24,021 nt of DNA from JBKXSZ01 sp047017005 (GTDB taxonomy: Bacteria; Bacillota; Clostridia; TANB77; CAG-508): assembly GCA_047017005.1 (NCBI GenBank), contig JBKXSZ010000023.1:1-24021 (forward strand), in the 5' to 3' direction. Below the pieces are notes generated by a model, which saw only the letters and a program-made list of their open reading frames with translations, was not told where the DNA came from and did not search any database. Shown here one piece after another: positions 1-7,521 of this stretch; the stretch's first letter is position 1, and each line of letters opens with the position of its first letter. Made by a program: the position numbers and the translations under genes.

Positions 1-52
1 ATACCTCCACTACGGACTTTCACCGATTAACTAAACGACATGCCCGTCGCAC
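1..52 (-). mobile_element. Group II intron, 5' end (rest lies outside the window)
   Basis: Read on the minus strand from position 52 leftward, the sequence opens with GTGCG, the conserved first bases of group II introns. It continues with a short GC-rich helix region and the phrase CGGTGAAAGTCCG, which is typical of the first part of domain I. The intron starts 10 nt after the last paired base of the rny terminator hairpin (63-84). Bacterial class C group II introns characteristically insert just downstream of terminator hairpins, so the position fits that class. Only about 52 nt are visible, so the reverse transcriptase, the 3' end and the subclass cannot be judged. Confidence 0.7.
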
Positions 53-62
53 CACTTAAAAA

Positions 63-84
63 ACCGAGTACATTCGTACTCGGT
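63..84 (-). terminator. Intrinsic terminator of rny
   Basis: A perfect 9-bp stem (ACCGAGTAC paired with GTACTCGGT, 4-nt loop) is followed on the minus strand by a run of six T. It lies immediately after the rny stop codon. The A-run on the other side could also let it work on the plus strand. Confidence 0.9.
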
Positions 85-89
85 TTTTA

Positions 90-1631
90 TTATTTTGCAT
101 ATTCTACAACTCTTGTTTCTCGAATTAAATTTACTTTAATTTGTCCTGGATAATCCATTTGTTCTTCAATTTTCTTTGCTACATCTCTTGCCATTAATGT
201 CATCTCTGCATCCGATACATGTTCTGGTTTTACAATTAATCGAATTTCTCTTCCCGCTTGTATTGCATAAGATTTTTCTACTCCCTCAAAAGAATCTGCT
301 ATTTCTTCTAGTTGTTCTAGCCTCTTGATATATGCCTCTAAAGTTTCACGTCTTGCTCCAGGTCTTGATGCCGAAATAGCATCTGCTGCTTGGATTAATA
401 CTGCTTCAATTGTTTTTGGTTCAACATCACCATGATGAGCTTGTACAGCATTGATTACTAATTCATTTTCTTTATATCGTTTTAATATATCAACACCAAT
501 TTCAACATGAGTTCCTTCCATATCATGGTCTAATGCTTTTCCAATATCATGAAGCAATCCAGCTCTTCTGGCAAGTTTTGGGTCTAATCCTAATTCTTCT
601 GCCATAATTCTTGCTAAGTTAGAAACTTCTATGGAATGATTTAATACATTTTGTCCATAACTAGTTCTATATCTAAGTTTTCCTAATAGCTTAATAATAT
701 CTGGATGAAGCCCAATAACGCCGGTTTCCATAACTGCTCTTTCACCTTCTGCTTTAATCGTAGCTTCGACTTCTTCTTTTGCCTTTTCTACCATTTCTTC
801 GATTTTAGCTGGATGAATTCTACCATCATCAATTAGTTTTTCTAGTGCTATTTTAGCTACTTCTCTTCGTAATGGGTCAAAACCAGAAATAACGACAGCT
901 TCTGGAGTATCATCAATAATTAAATCAATTCCTGTTAGAGTCTCTAATGCTTTTATGTTTCTTCCCTCTCTACCAATGATTCTTCCTTTCATATCATCGT
1001 TTGGAAGTGCTACAATAGAAACTGTTGTTTCAGAAGTATGGTCTGCAGCACATTTTTGAATCGCATATCCAATTACTTCTCTTGCATTTTTTGCAGCTTC
1101 CTCTTTTGCCTTCTGGTCTAGGTCTTTAATTAACATTGCCTTCTCACTTTTAATTTGTTTTTCCAACTCATTTAGAAGTTGCTTCTTTGCTGCTTCTTTT
1201 GATAATCCAGAAATTCTTTGTAGTTCTGCGATTTGCTTTTCTAACGTTCCTTTTAATTCTTTTTCTTGTTCATCTAATTCATCATATTTTCTGTCTAATT
1301 CTCTTTCTTTTTTTTCTAATGATTCATACTTTCTGTCTAAATTCTCTTCCTTTTGAATCATTCTTCTTTCTTGTCTTCCAATTTCGCCCCTTCTTTCTTT
1401 TATCTCTTGATCTAATTCATTTCTAAGATTTAAGATTTCTTCCTTTGCTTTAAAGATTTCTTCTTTTTTCTTATTTTCAGCTTCTTGTTTTGCATTTTCT
1501 AATAGTCTTTTTACTTCTTGTTCTGCACTTTGAATTTTAGATTCAGCAATTTGTTTACGAATTACCATACCTATTGGTATACAAATTACTGCTGAGATAA
1601 GGAAAGCGGCGATTCCAATGATTACTTCCAT
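90..1631 (-). CDS. rny: Ribonuclease Y
   Basis: RNase Y is the membrane-anchored endoribonuclease that starts bulk mRNA turnover in many Firmicutes. The 513-residue protein has the full family layout. One N-terminal membrane segment spans about residues 3-24. A long charged coiled coil covers about 30-190. A KH RNA-binding domain follows at about 205-270, with the GRIIGREGRNIKALE motif. The HD hydrolase domain has its HDIGK motif near residue 360. Its length matches the Bacillus enzyme (about 520). The start is preceded by a clear AAGAGGTG ribosome binding site. The gene has its own sigma-A-type promoter about 95 nt upstream and its own terminator, so it appears monocistronic. Confidence 0.97.
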   Translation of the reverse strand: MEVIIGIAAFLISAVICIPIGMVIRKQIAESKIQSAEQEVKRLLENAKQEAENKKKEEIFKAKEEILNLRNELDQEIKERRGEIGRQERRMIQKEENLDRKYESLEKKERELDRKYDELDEQEKELKGTLEKQIAELQRISGLSKEAAKKQLLNELEKQIKSEKAMLIKDLDQKAKEEAAKNAREVIGYAIQKCAADHTSETTVSIVALPNDDMKGRIIGREGRNIKALETLTGIDLIIDDTPEAVVISGFDPLRREVAKIALEKLIDDGRIHPAKIEEMVEKAKEEVEATIKAEGERAVMETGVIGLHPDIIKLLGKLRYRTSYGQNVLNHSIEVSNLARIMAEELGLDPKLARRAGLLHDIGKALDHDMEGTHVEIGVDILKRYKENELVINAVQAHHGDVEPKTIEAVLIQAADAISASRPGARRETLEAYIKRLEQLEEIADSFEGVEKSYAIQAGREIRLIVKPEHVSDAEMTLMARDVAKKIEEQMDYPGQIKVNLIRETRVVEYAK

Positions 1632-1724
1632 AATCGCACCTCTTTCTTATTTAATTTTCAATGTTCAGATAAATATATACAACTAATTCTATGTAGAATA
1701 GAATATATTTTTTCTTACTATTTT

Positions 1725-1753
1725 ATTTTATATGTATTTGTCCAAACTGTCAA
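1725..1753 (-). promoter_or_regulatory. Promoter of rny
   Basis: On the minus strand TTGACA (1748-1753) and TAAAAT (1725-1730) are separated by exactly 17 bp, a near-consensus housekeeping promoter. The transcript would have a leader of roughly 90 nt before the rny start. Confidence 0.75.
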
Positions 1754-1793
1754 GATATATTTAGAAAATACCCATAGGTAAAACGTTGGATAG

Positions 1794-1831
1794 CAAAAGA
1801 GAGAAGCTATCATATAAGCATCTCTCTTTTG
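1794..1831. repeat. Inverted repeat between xerD and rny
   Basis: CAAAAGAGAGA (1794-1804) and its exact complement (1821-1831) flank 16 nt that can extend the stem with GCT/AGC. It lies between the xerD terminator and the rny promoter. It may be a second terminator or a small structured transcript; nothing in the sequence decides between them. Confidence 0.5.
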
Positions 1832-1880
1832 TTCTCTCTTTCTTGGATTTCCAGTTAGGAAGCTCCATATTGTTTATCTA

Positions 1881-1915
1881 AAAAAGCTATTCAATTATTT
1901 TCGAATAGCTTTTTT
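1881..1915 (-). terminator. Intrinsic terminator of xerD
   Basis: A 12-bp A/T-rich stem with a GCTATTC core (1881-1892 with 1903-1915) is followed on the minus strand by a T-run. It begins just past the xerD stop codon. Confidence 0.85.
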
Positions 1916-1919
1916 TACT

Positions 1920-2801
1920 TTATGCTCTTGGGTGAGCTTTTCTATATACATTTTTTAAACTTTCATCTTGAAATTGCATATACACTTGTGTAGAAGAAAT
2001 ATCAGAATGTCCAAGCATCGTTTGGATTGCTTTTAAATCTGCTCCATTTTGCAATAAATGAGTCGCAAAAGAATGTCTTAATACATGTGGTGTAATGTCT
2101 TTTGTGATATGTGCTTGGTCTTTATAGTATTTTACTATTTTCCAGAATCCTTGTCTTGTTAATCTTTTACCATTTATATTTACAAATAAAGCTTTTACAT
2201 TTTCGTCACGAATTAAAATTGGTCTTGCTTCTTCTATATATTCTCTTAATGCTTTTAAAGAAAGTGAACCAATTGGAATATTTCTTTGCTTTGAACCAGT
2301 TCTACATGTTACATAACTTTCATCAAGATTCACGTCATCAATATCTAGAGAAATAATTTCTGTTACACGCATCCCTGTAGCATATGCAAATTCAAGCATT
2401 GCTTTATCACGAGTTCCTTTTAAGTCTACATCTTTTGGTTGATCTAATAAAAGTTCTATTTCTTGAGATGTCAATACACTAGGTGCTTTTTTCTCTACTT
2501 TAGGAGATTGTATTCCCTCTGTTGGGTCATGTTTTATTTTTTTCGTTCTTAATAAGAATTGATAAAAAGAACGAATAGAAGCTAAACTTCTTGACATTGT
2601 AGATGTCTTTTTACCGATACTTTGTAGATGATCAATATATGCATGAATATCTTTTTCTGTTACTTTTAAATAATTGATTTTGTTTGTATTTACATAGTCT
2701 TCGTATTGAACAATATCTCTACGATATGATTGTAATGTATTGTCTGATAATTTCTTTTCATTTTGAAGAAATTCTAAAAAAAGTTTGATTTGTTTTTCCA
2801 T
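1920..2801 (-). CDS. xerD: Tyrosine recombinase XerD
   Basis: This is a 293-residue tyrosine recombinase of XerC/XerD size, which resolves chromosome dimers at dif. The N-terminal SAM-like DNA-binding domain covers about residues 1-85. The catalytic domain shows the first Arg in TGMRVTE, the HVLRHSFATHLL box with His-x-x-Arg, the LGHSD His and the nucleophile Tyr in STQVYMQF. The name XerD rather than XerC rests on its place beside spoIIM, as in Bacillus. The open frame extends 21 codons upstream, but the ATG at 2801 has a GGGGATCGGAAA ribosome binding site just before it. The upstream extension would also contain a CGG codon, otherwise avoided here, so I chose the internal start. Confidence 0.93.
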   Translation of the reverse strand: MEKQIKLFLEFLQNEKKLSDNTLQSYRRDIVQYEDYVNTNKINYLKVTEKDIHAYIDHLQSIGKKTSTMSRSLASIRSFYQFLLRTKKIKHDPTEGIQSPKVEKKAPSVLTSQEIELLLDQPKDVDLKGTRDKAMLEFAYATGMRVTEIISLDIDDVNLDESYVTCRTGSKQRNIPIGSLSLKALREYIEEARPILIRDENVKALFVNINGKRLTRQGFWKIVKYYKDQAHITKDITPHVLRHSFATHLLQNGADLKAIQTMLGHSDISSTQVYMQFQDESLKNVYRKAHPRA

Positions 2802-2837
2802 TTTCCGATCCCCTATCCATAGAAATTTACATAAATT

Positions 2838-2892
2838 AAAGTTTATGTTTTTTATAGTTTGCATTCGTATGAAAAGAATTTACATAAACTTT
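2838..2892. repeat. Inverted repeat in the xerD leader
   Basis: AAAGTTTATGT (2838-2848) and its exact complement ACATAAACTTT (2882-2892) lie about 33 nt apart, between the predicted promoter and the xerD start. This could be a leader hairpin or an operator pair. Confidence 0.4.
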
Positions 2893-2898
2893 ATATAA

Positions 2899-2927
2899 GT
2901 TATATCAAATTAGCCCCAAATTGTAAA
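2899..2927 (-). promoter_or_regulatory. Promoter of xerD
   Basis: On the minus strand TTTACA (2922-2927) and TATAAC (2899-2904) are separated by 17 bp. The transcript would start about 90 nt before the chosen xerD start codon. Confidence 0.5.
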
Positions 2928-3018
2928 TAGATTTTTACATAATTTTTTAAAATTCTACAAGTTATTTTTTATCTTTATCTACTATCATTTTTCTTTTCTT
3001 TTTCTTGTTGCATTCGGC

Positions 3019-3664
3019 TTATAAATACTTCACAATCAATAATAGAAAATTGCTTGATATATATACTTCTACAAAAGATGCTACTATTAATATTACAATA
3101 ACTAAAAGAGAAAAAATAGTGTGACGATAAATCTCTAATTTGATATTCTCTTTTCTTTTGTCTTTCATAATGGATTGATATAGCTTTATTCCGGCTAACA
3201 GCTAAAGCTAATAAACAAGGAAGAAATAAAAGATTTTGTAATAACATACTTGCAATGCTGAATATAATTCCCTTTCCTACAGATAAAGTTGCCAATGCTG
3301 AAGAAATAGCATATCCTAAACAAAAACCTCGATAAGCAACAATTCCATATACGATAGGAATTCCAATTACAGTAGAACCCACAAACCATAAAATGACAGC
3401 TAAACTAATATTATCGAATAGCGATTGTTTTAATAGTTCTGCTTTATCAATCGTTTTATTCTCTTTTAAAGAACTTAAGAATTGATTTAAATATCCACTA
3501 ATTTCTGTACCTTGTTTTTCAGATGCATTGTTAACAAAAACAATACCAGCCACCACGCCTATTAAAAGGAAGATAAACACAATAATATATTGTTTTAAAT
3601 TATTTTGAATATGTGTTTCTAATACTGTTTTTATACCTGATTTTTTCTTCAGTTTCTTCCTCAT
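3019..3664 (-). CDS. spoIIM: Stage II sporulation protein M, needing a +1 frameshift at CGG (3191-3193)
   Basis: SpoIIM is the membrane subunit of the SpoIID-SpoIIM-SpoIIP machine, which remodels peptidoglycan during forespore engulfment. The first 157 codons (3664 to 3194) give a basic N-terminus, a membrane segment at about residues 26-46, and later hydrophobic segments ending in LFLPCLLALAVS. The next zero-frame codon is CGG. Reading on gives an unrelated tail that stops at 2975. Skipping the C at 3193 gives GIKLYQSIM and a last membrane segment followed by VEVYISSN, the expected SpoIIM C-terminus, stopping at 3019-3021. The frameshifted product is 214 residues, the length I recall for Bacillus SpoIIM. 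The start has a TAGGAGGAAATAG ribosome binding site. The break is either programmed frameshifting, a mutation or a sequencing error. Confidence 0.9.
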
Positions 3665-3744
3665 CTATTTCCTCCTAAATTGATTTTTGTTTTATACATA
3701 ATGTCTATTCGATAAGGAAATTATTTAGAACTATTTTTGAAGAT

Positions 3745-3791
3745 ATAAAAGAAGAAATAAAAGGATTTTTTTCTTTTATTTCTTCTTTTAT
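3745..3791 (-). terminator. Terminator between the EndoQ gene and spoIIM
   Basis: A perfect 19-bp stem of ATAAAAGAAGAAATAAAAG type (3745-3763 with 3773-3791) encloses a 9-nt loop. It sits just past the stop of the 3801-5003 gene. The stem is long but very AT-rich, and no strong T-run follows on the minus strand, so termination strength is uncertain. A nearly identical stem occurs at 19131-19177. Confidence 0.65.
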
Positions 3792-3800
3792 TTTCTACAT

Positions 3801-5003
3801 TTATACATCTTTCTTAACAGAAATTTTACCGTAATTACCGCCACCACCAGCTTGTACATTTATTTTTCCTTCTCTTGCATTCACAATATTTCTTGCTATT
3901 TTTTCTCCTACTACACCTTCTATATCATCAAAAGAAAGTTTATGTAAAATGTTCATTTCTGTTTCAAAAGCATTTAGTAATTTATCAATTGTTTTTCCTC
4001 CAAGTCCAGGAATGAATTGTAACGGGATTTGATAAATATATGGTGGTCTACCTTCTGGGCTTTTCGTTTCTTTTTTATCTTTTATAATTTCAATTCTATC
4101 ATACACACCCATTGTAATATTTTTACTGTCGCAGTCTGGGCAAGTAGTAACAGGGGCTTCTCCTGGTACATTTCTTCCACATTTTTCACAGAATGTGCGG
4201 TGATATTTTCCAAGTTTAGGGTCTAGTCCATAATTACATAGAACTTTTCTTCCTTTCTCTCCCTTTAATGCCATTAATATTTCTTTATAGCTGATATCTT
4301 CTACTAGCATTTTATTATATTCTCTTGCTATTTTAGGTAAAGAATGGGCATCTGAGTTAGTTACAAATGTTTTACATTCTAGTTCGGATATTTGGTCTGC
4401 TAAAAAAGTATCTGAACTTAATCCCAACTCAACTGCTGGTATCTTATCATATTTTTCTTTAAAAATTTTTCTTAAGCTATTGGTACAATTTCCATAAAAG
4501 CTTTTATGAGGAGTAAAAACATGTGCCGGAATTAAAATTCCATTATATTTCTCTACAACGTCGATTAAATTATAGGCAGAAAAGTCAGCCCTTTGAGAGC
4601 TTAGCGTCATATTTTTAATATGCTGTTCCATCTCTTTCGAAAAGCCCTTAATATCTTTTAATTTAGGAAAAAAGCAAATATTATGAGCACTTCCTGTTTT
4701 CCCTTCATCATTAATTTCTGCTGTCTCAATTTCGCTTCCTAATAGGATACATGCTTTATTTTTATAGATGATTCCTCCATCTTCTATTTCATACGCTTCT
4801 CCTGTTTTTAGGAAATTTTCAATATCTTCTATTACATAAGGAGATGCACAGTCAATAATTCCTACTACATTAATTCCTTTCCTATCACAACATTCTTTTG
4901 CAATATTAGCAAAATTTAAGCTTCTTGCTGCTGTTATTTTAATTGGTTTGTTATTTTCGCTTCTTCCAATATGTACATGTAAATCTACAAATATTTCGTT
5001 CAT
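3801..5003 (-). CDS. Endonuclease Q family protein (PHP nuclease, YqxK-like)
   Basis: This 400-residue protein matches the TIGR00375/endonuclease Q family. Studied members of the family cut DNA 5' to deaminated bases such as uracil and hypoxanthine. The N-terminal PHP metal-binding domain begins FVDLHVHIGRS and includes further His/Asp/Glu ligands (GSEIET, PAHVFTPH, TNSDAHS). A four-cysteine zinc finger (CEKC ... CPDC) lies at about residues 267-291. A helix-hairpin-helix follows at about 332-350 (FIPGLGGKTIDKLL), and the tail is rich in glycine. A good GGAGC ribosome binding site precedes the ATG. In Bacillus the homologue yqxK lies near spoIIM and xerD, so the order here looks ancestral. 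Its exact substrate in this organism is an inference. Confidence 0.85.
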   Translation of the reverse strand: MNEIFVDLHVHIGRSENNKPIKITAARSLNFANIAKECCDRKGINVVGIIDCASPYVIEDIENFLKTGEAYEIEDGGIIYKNKACILLGSEIETAEINDEGKTGSAHNICFFPKLKDIKGFSKEMEQHIKNMTLSSQRADFSAYNLIDVVEKYNGILIPAHVFTPHKSFYGNCTNSLRKIFKEKYDKIPAVELGLSSDTFLADQISELECKTFVTNSDAHSLPKIAREYNKMLVEDISYKEILMALKGEKGRKVLCNYGLDPKLGKYHRTFCEKCGRNVPGEAPVTTCPDCDSKNITMGVYDRIEIIKDKKETKSPEGRPPYIYQIPLQFIPGLGGKTIDKLLNAFETEMNILHKLSFDDIEGVVGEKIARNIVNAREGKINVQAGGGGNYGKISVKKDV

Positions 5004-5042
5004 TACTTGCTCCTTTTTCTACCTTTTTCTTTACTTCAAAAG

Positions 5043-5066
5043 AAAAGAGGTTCTCTTCCCTCTTTT
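5043..5066 (-). terminator. Hairpin after the 5065-5469 gene
   Basis: AAAAGAGG (5043-5050) pairs with CCTCTTTT (5059-5066) across an 8-nt loop that overlaps the stop codon of the upstream gene. A short T-rich tract follows on the minus strand. It is probably a weak terminator ahead of the EndoQ gene. Confidence 0.5.
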
Positions 5067-5469
5067 ACTCTCTTTCTATTTGTTCTTCTGTATGTTGCTC
5101 TTCTATAATACTACCACCTAAGTTGCGATAATTTTCTACTTCTTTTTTCACTCCATATGGTGTTCCATGTGATCTTGCTTCATAACTGTCTTTATCAGAT
5201 ATGATATAATCTCCATTCATTTCCATATCTTTCCCTTCGAGCTTACGCGCTCCTCTTTCATAGAATATTCTAGCTCCACCAGCTCTTTCTACAGTTCTGT
5301 CGAAGTCAAATATATTATTGATAGCGTCTTTGGTATCTTCAGCTTTTAAAATTACATGTTGCATTTTTGTACATAATCCAATAGCAATTCCATTACTATT
5401 TTTGAAATTTTCAAAAACTCCTTCCATTTCTTCTCCTAATTCTTCTTGATTAAATCTTTGTTCTTCCAT
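5065..5469 (-). CDS. Hypothetical acidic protein
   Basis: I do not recognise this 134-residue protein. It is hydrophilic and Glu-rich at both ends, has no signal peptide or membrane segment, and has a more ordered middle (about residues 25-75: GIAIGLCTKMQHVILKAED, then RAGGARIFYERGARK). Its start codon overlaps the stop of the upstream gene as TAATG, so the two are almost certainly co-translated and functionally linked. The compact globular centre suggests a small cytoplasmic protein. No function can be assigned. Confidence 0.75.
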   Translation of the reverse strand: MEEQRFNQEELGEEMEGVFENFKNSNGIAIGLCTKMQHVILKAEDTKDAINNIFDFDRTVERAGGARIFYERGARKLEGKDMEMNGDYIISDKDSYEARSHGTPYGVKKEVENYRNLGGSIIEEQHTEEQIERE

Positions 5470-6005
5470 TATGCTACCACCTCTACTTTATTTACAAAAT
5501 CTACGAATTCACTTAAATAGCGATTATTCTTTCCCTTTAAATTTCGATGTTCTAGAAGTACCAATGCCTCATCTACTTTTAAAGCTATTCTCTCTGGTCT
5601 ATGTAATAGCATACCACCAAATTGGTCTACCAATTCTAATATATCACTCTCCGGTTCTCTTGGTTGTAATTGACTATATCGGTTTACTCCTTCACAAATT
5701 CTGCAGAATCGGTCATCAAATCCTAATGTACTTAAAAATTCTGCACCTTCTTTTGCATAAGATTTAATTTTATCAAGCTTTGTTGGGTCTTCATTTTTTT
5801 TACAAGAGCACAAAAGGCAAGCTGTTAATACAAGATTTTTATCAACAGGAATTTGTTTACCTTCTATAAATTGTTTAGCTATTTCTGTTTTAAAAACCAC
5901 CGATTTATCAAAGAATATATTTACTTTCTTTTGTAAATAGTACATAATTTCCATCTTTTTGATGCAATTTTTTTCGGATAAAATATAATCTGCAAATGTA
6001 TCCAT
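5469..6005 (-). CDS. HD-fold-like protein of unknown function
   Basis: This is a helical 178-residue protein. The order of segments (TACLLCSC near residue 70, KEGAEFLSTLGF near 94, CEGVNRY, then ILELVDQFGGMLLHRPER) resembles an HD phosphohydrolase fold in which the metal-binding HD pair is missing. That reading is an inference from pattern alone. The open frame begins at 6047, but the ATG at 6005 has a proper GGAGGGG ribosome binding site and the earlier one does not, so I start here. A consensus promoter lies 90 nt upstream (6089-6117). The stop overlaps the next start as TAATG, making a two-gene operon with 5065-5469. Confidence 0.75.
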   Translation of the reverse strand: MDTFADYILSEKNCIKKMEIMYYLQKKVNIFFDKSVVFKTEIAKQFIEGKQIPVDKNLVLTACLLCSCKKNEDPTKLDKIKSYAKEGAEFLSTLGFDDRFCRICEGVNRYSQLQPREPESDILELVDQFGGMLLHRPERIALKVDEALVLLEHRNLKGKNNRYLSEFVDFVNKVEVVA

Positions 6006-6088
6006 ATTCAAAATCCCCTCCAATGGAACAATAGCAAGTTCATGCATCTGTTCTTTTTTCTTTGGTAATGCTTACTATCTTTGATGAA

Positions 6089-6117
6089 ATTATATACTTA
6101 TTTTGTTTTTAATTCAA
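6089..6117 (-). promoter_or_regulatory. Promoter of the 6005-5065 operon
   Basis: On the minus strand TTGAAT (6112-6117) and a perfect TATAAT (6089-6094) are separated by exactly 17 bp, downstream of the coaE terminator. Confidence 0.75.
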
Positions 6118-6164
6118 TATTGTTACACAAATGTCATATCTTTGTAATGTTTTTGTAGTAAAAT

Positions 6165-6190
6165 AGATAGATATCGAAAGATACCTATCT
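6165..6190 (-). terminator. Terminator of the coaD-coaE operon
   Basis: An 11-bp stem with one mismatch (6165-6175 with 6180-6190) is closed by a GAAA loop and followed by ATTTTAC on the minus strand. It lies 27 nt past the coaE stop. Confidence 0.6.
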
Positions 6191-6216
6191 TATAAATCTA
6201 TTTTTATATCTCTAAA

Positions 6217-6792
6217 TTAAATACCAAATATCTTAATTTGTTCTTTTAATTCATCTACTCCGTTGTTATTATATATAACATAATCTGAATTCTCAATGAA
6301 AAATTTATTTGGAGCCTGTGCTTTTAATCGGCTTTCCGCTTCTTTTTTGGTAATTCCATCTCTCTTACAAATTCTCTCTATCTTTACCTTTTCATTCGCA
6401 ATAATACTAATAACGAAATCACAAATTTGGTCTAGCTTACTTTCAAACAATAAAGGAGCATCTACAATAATAATCTTCTTTTTTGTTTTATTAATAATTT
6501 TCTTAATTTCATCCACCACATAAAGGAAGGTAAGTTTATTTAATTCTTCCCTCTTTTTTTCATCCTGATAAATAATGTTTGCTAATTTCTTACGATTTAA
6601 CTCACCTGTTTTGTTTACAATTCCGCTTCCAAAAGACTCTACAATAGAATTAAAATATACTGTTCCTCTTTTTGAAAGTTTCTTTGCAATTTTATCAGCA
6701 TCAATTAATTCTGCATCATATTTCTTTACTAATATTTTACATGCTTCACTTTTTCCGGAACCAGAAGTTCCTGTTACACCAATTATTCGCAC
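6217..6792 (-). CDS. coaE: Dephospho-CoA kinase
   Basis: CoaE phosphorylates dephospho-CoA with ATP, the last step of coenzyme A synthesis. The protein is about 191 residues, the usual size. Its P-loop near the N-terminus reads GVTGTSGSGKSEA (most relatives have GGIGSGKS). Other family features are DADKIAK, VDAPLLFE and the CKRDGITKKEAESRLKAQ stretch of the lid region. Two GTG starts are possible; I prefer 6792 because AAGGTG lies 6 nt before it and the protein then opens MRIIGVTG like its relatives. It follows coaD by 20 nt, so the last two CoA steps are made from one transcript. Confidence 0.92.
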   Translation of the reverse strand: MRIIGVTGTSGSGKSEACKILVKKYDAELIDADKIAKKLSKRGTVYFNSIVESFGSGIVNKTGELNRKKLANIIYQDEKKREELNKLTFLYVVDEIKKIINKTKKKIIIVDAPLLFESKLDQICDFVISIIANEKVKIERICKRDGITKKEAESRLKAQAPNKFFIENSDYVIYNNNGVDELKEQIKIFGI

Positions 6793-6812
6793 TATTATCA
6801 CCTTACTTCATT

Positions 6813-7286
6813 TTATTTGGCATTTCTTAAGACTTTTAAGACCGGCTTTGGTACATAACGTGAAATATCTTTTTGATTGGTATATAACTCTATTACCATA
6901 CTAGAAGATAAGAAACCTAAATTTCCTGCACGGAAATAGCAAGTATCTAATCCGGAACATTCTTCATTAATCTCCGCTATATTTTCTTCATATTGATAAT
7001 CTGTACCATTCCTTAAACCTCTAATTAAATACTCTGCATGACACTCTATTGCAGCTTCTGTTGTTAATCCATGATAGATAACAACCTCAACATTAGTAAG
7101 ACCTTCTACCTTCATTGTTTCTTCTATCGCTGCTTTCATTTCTACTCGATTGGTTCTATCTTGTTTATTCATATTATGCCCAATTCCAATTACAACTTTA
7201 TCAAAACATTTACAAGCTTTTTTTACAATAGCTAAATGTCCGTTAGTAAAAGGATCAAAAGACCCAGCATAAAAACCTATCATCAT
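6813..7286 (-). CDS. coaD: Phosphopantetheine adenylyltransferase
   Basis: CoaD joins ATP and 4'-phosphopantetheine to make dephospho-CoA. The 157-residue protein has the nucleotidyltransferase opening GFYAGSFDPFTNGHLAIV with the TxGH signature. It also has the RGLRNGTDYQYE stretch that binds pantetheine phosphate, and LGFLSSSMVIEL, equivalent to the ISSTMVR motif. There are two adjacent ATGs (7286 and 7283), and AAGGAG just upstream serves either. It is the first gene of a coaD-coaE operon. Its promoter lies only about 35-45 bp from the insertion sequence at 7363, so the insertion may have changed upstream control without breaking the promoter. Confidence 0.95.
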   Translation of the reverse strand: MMIGFYAGSFDPFTNGHLAIVKKACKCFDKVVIGIGHNMNKQDRTNRVEMKAAIEETMKVEGLTNVEVVIYHGLTTEAAIECHAEYLIRGLRNGTDYQYEENIAEINEECSGLDTCYFRAGNLGFLSSSMVIELYTNQKDISRYVPKPVLKVLRNAK

Positions 7287-7317
7287 TTCTTTCTCCTTTG
7301 TTTTGTACTACATTTTT

Positions 7318-7326
7318 ATTATACCA
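7318..7326 (-). promoter_or_regulatory. Extended -10 promoter of coaD
   Basis: On the minus strand TGGTATAAT gives a perfect -10 box with the extended TGn motif, about 32 nt before the start codon. The -35 position is poor, which the extended -10 can compensate for. Confidence 0.6.
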
Positions 7327-7353
7327 TATTTTTCTTTACTTGGATAGTGTTTA

Positions 7354-7362
7354 CTTTATCTT
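7354..7362. repeat. Target-site duplication, left copy
   Basis: CTTTATCTT, identical to 9094-9102, abutting the left end of the insertion sequence. Confidence 0.85.
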
Positions 7363-7521
7363 GATAGCATAAATTTTTAGTAGGATTTATCTTCATTAAA
7401 ATCTTGAACTAACTATGTTTCTTGATTTTCGAGATTCCTATTTAATTTTATATTTTTATCTTTATTTTTAGGTTCATTTAATAAACCTATTTTTAGGTCT
7501 TTTTTAAAATATCACAAATTC

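Noticed and set aside
2802..2864. Longer XerD starting at 2864
   Set aside because: The extension is not XerD-like, contains CGG, and the internal ATG has a good ribosome binding site.
3191..3193. Simple reassignment of CGG to another amino acid
   Set aside because: Giving CGG any residue in the zero frame does not help, because the sequence after it is in the wrong frame in all three genes. Only dropping one base restores the families.
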